From contig JAFASB010000534.1 of assembly GCA_019244985.1 (NCBI GenBank), positions 1 to 9,205 on the forward strand: a DNA stretch of 9,205 bases, read 5' to 3'. The stretch comes from Acidimicrobiia bacterium. Lineage in GTDB: Bacteria > Actinomycetota > Acidimicrobiia > Acidimicrobiales > AC-14. Made by a program: the position numbers and the translations under genes. Shown piece after piece: positions 1 to 6,237 of the stretch. Below the pieces are notes generated by a model that was given only the letters and a program-made list of their open reading frames with translations, was not told the origin of the DNA and made no database searches. Position 1 is the first letter of the stretch. The number at the start of each line of letters is the position of its first letter.

Positions 1-321
1 GACCTGGTTCGGCGTGTACTGCACGACCCCACAGCCGGCGCCGGCCGCGGCCGCCAGCACCAGCCCACTTGCCTGGCCCACCGACATCGCGGTGCGCACG
101 TTGGTCTGGAAGAACAGCCGCTCGACTGAAACGACGTCAGGGCGAAGCTCCCCAAGCAGCTCGCGAATGTCGCTGTCGAGCGCCGCCAGCCGTTGCGGCA
201 GCGGGTCCGATGGCGGCGTGGACAGCACGCCGACCGCGATCGCACGTGTCTGGCCACGGACGGCCTCGACACAGCCGTAGCCGCAGCGAGACACCCCCGG
301 GTCGACGCCGAGCACGAACAT
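1..321 (-). CDS. ruvC: Crossover junction endodeoxyribonuclease RuvC, 3' end beyond window
   Basis: RuvC is the dimeric, metal-dependent nuclease that cuts Holliday junctions, working with the RuvAB branch-migration motor in recombinational repair. I translated the minus strand from the ATG at 321-319: it opens MFVLGVDPGVSRCGYG, the RuvC family start, with the first catalytic Asp at residue 7. The second acidic residue is Glu67 in VSVERLFFQTNV, matching the family's E-x-[LV]-F-F-x-x-N block, followed by TAMSVGQASG and the YTPNQV segment. About 107 residues are present. The C-terminal part, with the last two catalytic Asp residues, lies beyond position 1 (family length is about 160-190). No Shine-Dalgarno is evident upstream. 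ruvC often follows yebC; here the two are about 5.1 kb apart with oppositely oriented genes between, so ruvC probably has its own promoter. The identification is secure. Confidence 0.96.
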   Translation of the reverse strand, partial: MFVLGVDPGVSRCGYGCVEAVRGQTRAIAVGVLSTPPSDPLPQRLAALDSDIRELLGELRPDVVSVERLFFQTNVRTAMSVGQASGLVLAAAAGAGCGVVQYTPNQV

Positions 322-376
322 GCGTTCGGAACGCTACCGCGACGCGCTTCGGCGAGCGCGGATACCGTAAGCGCCG
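322..376. promoter_or_regulatory. Divergent intergenic region with palindrome, ruvC/SDR
   Basis: These 55 nt separate the ruvC start codon (minus) from the SDR start codon (plus), so both promoters should lie here or inside the opposite gene. A perfect palindrome with a 1-nt centre, GCGTTC-G-GAACGC (322-334), abuts the ruvC ATG. TAnnnT hexamers that could serve as -10 elements lie at 331-336 on the minus strand (TAGCGT) and 363-368 on the plus strand (TACCGT). Each is 8-9 nt from its start codon, which would give almost leaderless mRNAs. I see no good -35 partner for either. The GTTC/GAAC half-sites are in the reverse order to the actinobacterial LexA box (GAAC-N4-GTTC), so SOS control is not supported. 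Confidence 0.4.
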
Positions 377-1195
377 ATGGAGCTCGCCGGCCGCAGAGTG
401 CTGATCACCGGCGCATCCCGCGGCATCGGCCAGGCGCTCGCCGAACGCTTCGCCGCCGCCGGCGCCCGTATCGCCCTGGTGGCCCGCTCGGAGGGGCCGC
501 TCAAGGAGCTGGCCGACCGCCTCGGCGGCACCGCCCACCCCGCCGACCTCTCCGACTCGGAGCAGCTGAGAACCGTCGTCGAACGGGTCGAGGGCGACGG
601 CGGGCCGATCGACGTCCTCGTCAACAACGCGGGCGTCGACAACGTCGGCTTCTTCACGCACGTCTCCACTGCCGATGTCGAAGGGCTCTACCGGCTCAAC
701 GTCATCGCCCCCGTCGAACTCACCCGTCAGCTTCTTCCGAGGATGCTCGCCCGCGGGCAAGGCCACATCGTGATGATGTCGTCGATGGCCGGCGTTCTCG
801 CCGCCCCCGGTTACGCCCTGTACGCCTCGTCAAAAGCAGCCCTGAACCAGTTCACGGCGTCGCTCCGTCTCGAGCTCAAGGACACCCCGGTCAACACCAC
901 GCTTGTCGAGGTGGCGTACATCGTCGACACCGAGATGGCCGACAGTGTGAGATCCACGCCCGGCGTCGGCACCGCGTCCGAGCGCTTTTACAAGCTGCAC
1001 GCCTTGGTCGACACCCCCATGGAGCGCCTCACCGGACAGGTCGTGAACGCAGTGCGCAAGGAGAAGCGACACGTGCGTCTCCCCCGCCGCCTCGTTCCCT
1101 ACGCGGTGCTGGCCGAGGCACCGCGCCTCAGCGTGGAAGCGGTACTCACTGGCGCCCACTGGAGAGAGCACATAGATGGACCTCGTCCTTCGTAA
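377..1195 (+). CDS. Short-chain dehydrogenase/reductase (SDR), substrate unknown
   Basis: A 272-residue classical SDR, expected to be a cytosolic NAD(P)(H)-dependent oxidoreductase on an alcohol/ketone substrate. Visible motifs: the Rossmann nucleotide-binding TGASRGIG (residues 11-18), NNAG (83-86), the structural Asn108 in RLNVIAP, the catalytic Ser136 in MMSSMAG, and Tyr149 and Lys153 in YASSK. An Arg at 37 after the second beta strand (LVAR) suggests, but does not prove, NADP preference. The Pro-Gly normally found after the active site is absent: that stretch reads VEVAYIVDTEM (177-187). The tail is basic (RLPRRLVPY), often seen in SDRs of unknown, possibly lipid-related, substrates. The start has no clear Shine-Dalgarno. 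The 3' end overlaps the amidohydrolase gene by 20 nt, implying an operon and perhaps consecutive steps. Family assignment is firm; the substrate cannot be told. Confidence 0.92.
   Translation: MELAGRRVLITGASRGIGQALAERFAAAGARIALVARSEGPLKELADRLGGTAHPADLSDSEQLRTVVERVEGDGGPIDVLVNNAGVDNVGFFTHVSTADVEGLYRLNVIAPVELTRQLLPRMLARGQGHIVMMSSMAGVLAAPGYALYASSKAALNQFTASLRLELKDTPVNTTLVEVAYIVDTEMADSVRSTPGVGTASERFYKLHALVDTPMERLTGQVVNAVRKEKRHVRLPRRLVPYAVLAEAPRLSVEAVLTGAHWREHIDGPRPS
1161..1166 (+). promoter_or_regulatory. Ribosome binding site GGAGAG for the amidohydrolase
   Basis: GGAGAG lies within the last codons of the SDR gene, 9 nt before the ATG at 1176. It supports that start, and with the 20-nt overlap it points to translational coupling of the two genes. 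Confidence 0.6.
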
Positions 1196-2831
1196 CGCCA
1201 GGGTCGTCGACGGCACGGGCTCGCCGGCGCGGGGCGCCGACGTCGGCATCGAGAACGGACGCATCGCCGCCGTCGGCGACGTGGCTGCGAACGGGGCGCA
1301 GGACGTCGAGCTCGACGGCCTCGTGCTCGCACCCGGCTTCATCGACATCCACACCCACTACGACGCCCAGGTGCTGTGGGACCGCGACCTAACACCGTCG
1401 TGCTGGCACGGCGTCACCAGCGTCGTCATGGGCAACTGCGGCTTCGGCATCGCCCCGACGCGGCCCGAGCACCGCTCGACGATCGCCCGCACCCTGGAGA
1501 ACGTCGAAGGCATGTCGGTCGAAGCGCTGGAGGCCGGCATCCCGTGGACCTTCGAGAGCTTCCCCGAGTACCTCGACGCCCTCGAGAGCGCGCCCACGCG
1601 GCTCAATGTGGCCGCCATGATCGGGCACACCCCGCTGCGGCTCTACGTGCTCGGCGATGAGGCCACCGAGCGTCCGGCGAAAGACGACGAGGTCGACCGC
1701 ATGCGCACGCTGGTCGCCCAGGCGCTCGCCGCTGGCGCGCTCGGATTCGCGACGTCGAAGTCGCCGACCCATGCCGGCGCCGAAGGAAAGCCCGTTCCCA
1801 GCCGGCTCGCCGAGCTGGATGAGGTCCTTCACATCGCCGAGGCGGTCCGGGACGCGGGTCGGGGTGTCATGCAGATCACGCCCGGCGAGGGCATGTTCGT
1901 CGACGAGATGGCGCAGATCAGCAAGCTCACAGGCCAGCCCGTTTCGTGGACGGCGCTGCTGACCGGGATCGGGCCGCCGGGGACCGCCGTCACCCTGCTC
2001 GACATGACGGCGGCAGCGGGCCCGAACGTGTGGCCCCAGATCGCCTGCCGACCGCTCGTCATGCAGATCACCTTCGAGGATCCGTTCGCGTTCTCGTCCA
2101 TCGACGCCTTCAAAGACGTGCTCGAGGCGCCGCGTGAGGCGAGGGCCGACGTCTATGCCGACCCGTCGTGGCGGGAGCGCGCACGCGCCGGTGCCGGAGG
2201 CGTGTTCTCCGTCAAGTGGGACAAGACGACGATCGACGAGACCGAGCGGCACCGGGCGCTGATGGGGCGCCCTCTGACCGAGATCGCGGCCGAGCGCGGC
2301 GTCGAACCCCTGGACGCGGCGATCGACCTCGCCCTCGAGGAGGACCTCAAGACCCGTTTCCGCGTCGTGCTCGCCAACGACGACGAGGACGAGGTCGGGA
2401 CGCTCCTGCAGGACGAACGCGCCGTGCTCGGGCTGTCCGACGCCGGCGCCCACGCCAGCCAGTTGTGCGACGCCTGCTTCTCGACCCATCTGCTCGGGCA
2501 TTGGGCGAGGGACAAGGGTGTGCTGTCGCTCGAGCAGGCCGTGTGGCGCCTCACCGGCCAGCCGGCGCAGATCTTCGGCATCACCGATCGCGGCCTCATC
2601 CAAGAAGGCAAGGCCGCCGACCTCGTCGCCTTCGACCCCGACACCGTCGGCGTCACCTCCCAAGAGCGGGTCTGGGACCTGCCCGCCGGCGCCGACCGCC
2701 TCATCGTGCGCAGCACCGGCGTCGAGCACGTGTGGGTCAATGGCGAGGCCATCCGCGAGAACGGCGCCGACGTCGCCGACGCCCGCCCCGGGAAGCTGCT
2801 CAGGGGCGGGAAGGCGTCCGACGACCGCTAA
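1176..2831 (+). CDS. N-acyl-D-amino-acid deacylase-like amidohydrolase (COG3653)
   Basis: A 551-residue amidohydrolase-superfamily protein of the D-aminoacylase branch, whose characterised members hydrolyse N-acyl-D-amino acids. Order seen: N-terminal beta-sandwich strand (VLRNARVVDGTG, 4-15), GFIDIHTHYD (54-63) with metal ligands His59 and His61, NCGFGIAP (87-94) with Cys88 at the place of the metal-bridging Cys96 of the Alcaligenes DA1 enzyme, the IGHTPLR segment (149-155), SDAGAH (421-426) with the catalytic Asp422, and the C-terminal sandwich return (GKAADLVAFDPDTV, VWVNGEAI). The histidines that bind the second metal in DA1 (His220, His250) appear replaced: the regions read VMQITPGEG (231-239) and PVSWTALL (255-262). 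This resembles a divergent subfamily with QxxxG/LSxTLLQ-like signatures, so the real substrate may not be an N-acyl-D-amino acid. Length fits the family. It overlaps the SDR upstream and, tail to tail, the secreted-protein gene downstream. Confidence 0.9.
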   Translation: MDLVLRNARVVDGTGSPARGADVGIENGRIAAVGDVAANGAQDVELDGLVLAPGFIDIHTHYDAQVLWDRDLTPSCWHGVTSVVMGNCGFGIAPTRPEHRSTIARTLENVEGMSVEALEAGIPWTFESFPEYLDALESAPTRLNVAAMIGHTPLRLYVLGDEATERPAKDDEVDRMRTLVAQALAAGALGFATSKSPTHAGAEGKPVPSRLAELDEVLHIAEAVRDAGRGVMQITPGEGMFVDEMAQISKLTGQPVSWTALLTGIGPPGTAVTLLDMTAAAGPNVWPQIACRPLVMQITFEDPFAFSSIDAFKDVLEAPREARADVYADPSWRERARAGAGGVFSVKWDKTTIDETERHRALMGRPLTEIAAERGVEPLDAAIDLALEEDLKTRFRVVLANDDEDEVGTLLQDERAVLGLSDAGAHASQLCDACFSTHLLGHWARDKGVLSLEQAVWRLTGQPAQIFGITDRGLIQEGKAADLVAFDPDTVGVTSQERVWDLPAGADRLIVRSTGVEHVWVNGEAIRENGADVADARPGKLLRGGKASDDR

Positions 2832-5422
2832 CCAACACGAACCGCGGAGACGCGCACCGCTTGGCCGCCGCCCGCCCCTGACCAAGCGAACACGACAACA
2901 TCGCAGACCGTGCCGCTCGGGATGCCGGCGATGTTTGCCGCTCGCCCATCGGGTCCCGTGTTGACCCATCCGAGGACGTGGTTGTTCGAGTCGACAGCGG
3001 CCGCGCTGTAGGCCGTGATCGGTGATCCCCCATCTGCGAGCGCCGGGAGCCACTGCACGAACAAGGATCCGACCCCGGGATTGACATAAAGGTCTGCGGG
3101 CGCCGACGGCTGCTGGACGCCGGTTCCCACTTCCGACGGCGCGGCGGTGACCCAGGGTGGGACGAACCCGATACCGCGCGCCGTCCACGCGACCACCGCG
3201 ACGTTGTATGTCCGACCGTTCGATAGTCCCGCCACAGACGCTGACCTCACATCGGGCGCGACATGGGACCAGTAAGCGGCGCCGCTCTGCTGATCGACAG
3301 CGACCACGCTGTAGGCCGTGACAGGTGCGCCGCCGTCATCGACCGAGGGCTGCCAGCTTGCAGTCACGTGCCCGTTTCCGGCCTGCACGCTCACGCCGGT
3401 CGGAGCGGACGCACGTTGCCCTGACGGCCCAGACGCCGAGGGTGTGGCTCCGGACAAATGCGCGGCCGAGCCACCGCCAAGGCGATTCCACGCGAAAACG
3501 TATACGTCGTATGGCGTCCCATTCACCAGGCGCGGCAGGGAGAGTTCCCGAACGTCCGCGGCGACGTTTTGCCAGGCGGCGATGGCTCCGTCTTGTCGAA
3601 CCGCCGCGACGCTGTACGACAGGACCGGGAGACCACCATCGTCCGCCGGCGGCTGCCAATCCGTCGACAGGAATGCATTTCCGGCGGTCGCGGTCACGCC
3701 CACCGGTGCCGCGGGCGGCACGAGCGGAAGCGGGCCGGCCGAGCCGGCAAGGGCGCGTAGGACGCACGCCACTCGCCCAGCCACAGGCTGGGACCGGGCG
3801 GTCACCGTCACGGAACTGCTTGCTACGGCCTGGCTTGGGATGGCGAAGCTTCCGTCCGACCGGGTCGTTGCGGCCGGCAAGGCGACCCCGTTGGCATCAA
3901 GTGTCACACCGGCGCCCGCGACCGCGTGGCCGTCGTTATCAGTGAGTTGACCGGTTACGCGAAGGTACGCGCCCGAGTCCGCCAGTCCGAGCGACAACGA
4001 GATCGAGCACGGCGCGAGCGGATTGGCGTGGATCTCCAGGGATGAAGCGCCGGGCGCGTAAGACGGGCCGGACTGGGCGACGTCGTACAGCCGCGTCGCG
4101 TCGTCGCTGAAGTCGTTGCTGCCTGCACCGAACTCGTAAAAGAAGAACGGGCGCGCCGCATACCTTCGGACTTCCGTCGCACGGCCGGCGTCCCAGATGA
4201 TGATCGGATCGCCGTAACCGGAACTCAGCGTTGCAAGGAATCGACCGTCGCGCGTGGTCGCGCCGCCGATGGGGTACGGGTCCGTCGTGTATTCCGCAGT
4301 TGTCTTCAGCGTTCTCGGATCCACCCGCATCTCGTGGTCCGGGGAGCCAGGAGCGACATACAGCCACCGGCCATCGGGTGAGTAGCGCACGTCGTCCACG
4401 CTGAATGCGTTGTCATCGACCGGAAACTGGATGGCGTTGGCCAGCCCGAGCGGATGATCGCCGCTGACGTCGAAGACATCCGCCGACGCGGCGCTGTACT
4501 CGCCAACCAGCGCGACCTCGGGACGCGCCGGATTGGCGGCAAGCCAGATCTCGCCTCCCCATCCGTTCGGGCCGTTGAGAGCAGCGCCGGGGTCGGCAGT
4601 GGGAATCAAGCCCCAACCGTTCTGCTGTCCAGCATTCGGGTCGTTGTACACCCACGTGTACGCGACCTTGCCGCCGGTGACACCCGCTTGCCAGAAGCGT
4701 TCGATCGGATGCGCAGCAGCCGGGACCTGAAATCGCCCGATGACAGACAGCGTCTTCGTATCGATGACCGCAAAGATGGTCGCCCCGTCGAGTGCGGCGT
4801 AGAGGGTGGTCCCGGCCGGATCCATCGCCAACGCCGATGCCCCCGACAGACCTGTGACCTCGCCGATGGTGTCCCCGTCGGCGTCGAGGGCAAGGACAGA
4901 GTTGTTCGATCCCGTCGACACGAAGATGCGGTGATGTACGTCGTCGAGGGCGGTGTCGGCGTACCCGGGGAGCGGCACGGTCCGGTCGCCGAGAGGCGGC
5001 AGCGCCGGCGGCACTACCTGCGGGGTTCCGACTGCAACTTGAACATCCTTCACCGCGACGAGGTCAGGAGCCGCGAGGACGCGGTAGGCGAAGGTCCCCG
5101 CGGTGGGCGGTGCGTCAGTCACGGTGAAGCTGCCGCTCGCGTCTGTCACGAAGACCCCGAGAATCGTCGTTCCGTCCGGCGCCGTTCTCGTGAGCGTGAC
5201 GCTGGTAGCGGGCACTCCCGCTCGGTCCGGCCCAAGCGCGGACCCCGTGACGGTCACCGTTCCCCCACTCACGGTCGCCGTGATTCGAAGCGAGGCGACA
5301 CCCTGCGTTGCCTGAGCTGGCGCGCCGCGCCACCCGATGACGGAGGCAGCTGCTATTACCGCAAGCGCGACACGCCCGACGACCTTGCGCATACCGGACT
5401 GATGACACACCGGCTGGGCCAT
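2828..5422 (-). CDS. Secreted Ig / beta-propeller / Ig / triple-FN3 protein
   Basis: An 864-residue exported protein of unknown function. Residues 11-38 form a signal peptide: R12, K13 and R17, a hydrophobic core (VALAVIAAASVIGW) and an Ala-Gln-Ala cleavage site at 36-38. ATG codons at 5422 (M1) and 5392 (M11) are both possible; neither has a good Shine-Dalgarno, and M11 gives the more typical signal peptide. Then come an Ig/CNA-B-like beta domain (about 40-132); a YVTN/WD-like beta-propeller (about 145-467) with blade-like strings such as ALAMDPAGTTLYAAL, VRYSPDGRWLYVAPGS and TTRDGRFLATLSS; a second Ig-like domain (472-555) bracketed by Cys472 and Cys553; and three FN3 domains (571-661, 673-762, 773-864). 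No sorting signal, membrane anchor or catalytic motif is visible, so it is probably released or held by binding. Adhesion or glycan/protein binding is a reasonable inference only. It lies between yebC and ruvC on the same strand. Confidence 0.85.
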   Translation of the reverse strand: MAQPVCHQSGMRKVVGRVALAVIAAASVIGWRGAPAQATQGVASLRITATVSGGTVTVTGSALGPDRAGVPATSVTLTRTAPDGTTILGVFVTDASGSFTVTDAPPTAGTFAYRVLAAPDLVAVKDVQVAVGTPQVVPPALPPLGDRTVPLPGYADTALDDVHHRIFVSTGSNNSVLALDADGDTIGEVTGLSGASALAMDPAGTTLYAALDGATIFAVIDTKTLSVIGRFQVPAAAHPIERFWQAGVTGGKVAYTWVYNDPNAGQQNGWGLIPTADPGAALNGPNGWGGEIWLAANPARPEVALVGEYSAASADVFDVSGDHPLGLANAIQFPVDDNAFSVDDVRYSPDGRWLYVAPGSPDHEMRVDPRTLKTTAEYTTDPYPIGGATTRDGRFLATLSSGYGDPIIIWDAGRATEVRRYAARPFFFYEFGAGSNDFSDDATRLYDVAQSGPSYAPGASSLEIHANPLAPCSISLSLGLADSGAYLRVTGQLTDNDGHAVAGAGVTLDANGVALPAATTRSDGSFAIPSQAVASSSVTVTARSQPVAGRVACVLRALAGSAGPLPLVPPAAPVGVTATAGNAFLSTDWQPPADDGGLPVLSYSVAAVRQDGAIAAWQNVAADVRELSLPRLVNGTPYDVYVFAWNRLGGGSAAHLSGATPSASGPSGQRASAPTGVSVQAGNGHVTASWQPSVDDGGAPVTAYSVVAVDQQSGAAYWSHVAPDVRSASVAGLSNGRTYNVAVVAWTARGIGFVPPWVTAAPSEVGTGVQQPSAPADLYVNPGVGSLFVQWLPALADGGSPITAYSAAAVDSNNHVLGWVNTGPDGRAANIAGIPSGTVCDVVVFAWSGAGGGQAVRVSAVRVG
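2831..3712 (-). repeat. Three tandem FN3 domain repeats in the secreted protein
   Basis: The C-terminal third of the secreted protein holds three FN3 units (about 3440-3712, 3137-3406 and 2831-3106). The hallmark Trp recurs at residues 589, 690 and 791, an exact 101-residue period. DGG recurs at 595, 696 and 797, and the Tyr-Ser pair at 603, 704 and 805. Linkers are Ser/Gly/Pro-rich. The usual Tyr of the later strand (NGTPYDVYVFAW in unit 1, NGRTYNVAVVAW in unit 2) is Cys840 in unit 3 (SGTVCDVVVFAW). The units differ widely outside these positions, so this is old duplication rather than a fresh DNA repeat. Confidence 0.8.
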
Positions 5423-5451
5423 CCGGCGCCATAGCCCGAACGGGTCATTTC

Positions 5452-5481
5452 TAGTCGCTCGGGGCTATCCCCGAGCGACTA
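5452..5481 (-). terminator. Perfect 13-bp hairpin at the yebC stop codon
   Basis: TAGTCGCTCGGGG (5452-5464) and CCCCGAGCGACTA (5469-5481) are exact inverted repeats around a 4-nt loop. The yebC stop codon TAG is the first three bases of the stem on the minus strand. The stem is GC-rich and uninterrupted, as expected for a terminator, but what follows on the minus strand (GAAATGACC) is not a T-tract. It is therefore either a T-poor actinobacterial-type terminator or a 3'-end stabilising hairpin. It would separate yebC from the secreted-protein gene, whose start is 30-60 nt further on. Confidence 0.65.
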
Positions 5482-6234
5482 AGCGTTCGCTTCGACTTCC
5501 TGGAGAACTGAATCCGGGATGTCGAAGTTGCTGTAGACGTTCTGGACGTCGTCGTGGTCTTCGAGGGCGTCGATGAGACGCAGCACCTTGCGGGCGTCAC
5601 CCTCCGATTCGAGCGGCACTTCGGTGGTCGGCAGCATCGTGAGGTCCGCAGAGTCGAAGGCGATGCCGGCCTCTTGCAGCGCCGTCTGGAGTGTGTGCAG
5701 GTCTTGGGGCGCCGACGTGAGCTGCCAGGTGTCGCCTTGATCGGCGAGGTCCTCGGCCCCGGCCTCCATGGCGACGAGCATCAGGTCGTCCTCCGATACC
5801 GACTTCGGCAGGATGATCACACCCTTGCGGTGGAACTGCCATGACACGGCGCCGGGCTCGGCCGTCGACCCGCCGTTCTTGGTGAAGACGTTGCGGACAT
5901 CGGCGCCGGTGCGGTTGCGGTTGTCGGTGAGCACCTCGACATACACGGCGACACCGCACGGGGCGTACCCCTCGTAGGACACCGCCTCGTAGGTGACGCC
6001 CTCGAGCTCGCCCGTGCCCCGCTTGATGGCGCGGGTGATGGTGTCCATCGGCACCGATGCCGAGCGCGCCTTCTCATACATGGTGCGCAGCGTGGGATTG
6101 GCGTCGATGTCGCCGCCGCCCTCGCGCGCCGACACCTCGAGCTGGCGGATGAGCTTGGCGAACAGCTTGCCGCGGGCCTTGTCGGCGGCGCCCTTCTTGT
6201 GTTTGATCGTGGCCCACTTGGAATGACCGGACAT
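5479..6234 (-). CDS. yebC: YebC/PmpR (TACO1) family protein
   Basis: A 251-residue full-length YebC/PmpR protein. The family was annotated as transcriptional regulators; more recent work on bacterial YebC and mitochondrial TACO1 supports a role in translation, relieving ribosome stalling at proline-rich stretches. The start MSGHSKWATIKHKKGAADKARGK is preserved nearly letter for letter, followed by the helical-domain signature around ANPTLRTMYEKARSASVP (45-62), IKRGTGELEG (70-79), the YEGYAPCGVAV block (87-97), TDNRNRT (103-109) and NGGSTAEPGAVSWQF (120-134). The ATG at 6234 has an AGGTG at 6248-6244 with a 9-nt spacer, lying in the end of pdxT, and the intercistronic gap is 3 nt, so it is very likely cotranscribed and coupled with pdxT. 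The stop codon is built into a hairpin. ruvC, its common downstream partner, is displaced about 5.1 kb away. Confidence 0.96.
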   Translation of the reverse strand: MSGHSKWATIKHKKGAADKARGKLFAKLIRQLEVSAREGGGDIDANPTLRTMYEKARSASVPMDTITRAIKRGTGELEGVTYEAVSYEGYAPCGVAVYVEVLTDNRNRTGADVRNVFTKNGGSTAEPGAVSWQFHRKGVIILPKSVSEDDLMLVAMEAGAEDLADQGDTWQLTSAPQDLHTLQTALQEAGIAFDSADLTMLPTTEVPLESEGDARKVLRLIDALEDHDDVQNVYSNFDIPDSVLQEVEANA

Positions 6235-6237
6235 TGC

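Noticed and set aside
322..376. An SOS (LexA) box controlling ruvC.
   Set aside because: The palindrome has GTTC before GAAC, opposite to the known GAAC-N4-GTTC box, and the spacing is wrong.
1389..3188. A 599-codon open frame on the minus strand opposite the amidohydrolase gene.
   Set aside because: Long antisense frames are usual in GC-rich genes. Its translation is Arg/Gly/Ala-rich without family motifs, while the plus strand encodes a recognisable full-length enzyme.
2828..5422. Possible recent horizontal transfer of the secreted-protein gene because of lower GC.
   Set aside because: A few hand-counted 60-nt lines gave 37-41 G/C bases in this gene against 44-45 in the amidohydrolase, but a line in pdxT gave 36, so the difference is not shown.
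4454..5434. A 326-codon plus-strand open frame opposite the secreted-protein gene.
   Set aside because: It has the composition of a shadow frame (rich in Arg and Asp), no recognisable domain, and lies opposite the signal peptide, Ig-like and propeller coding region.
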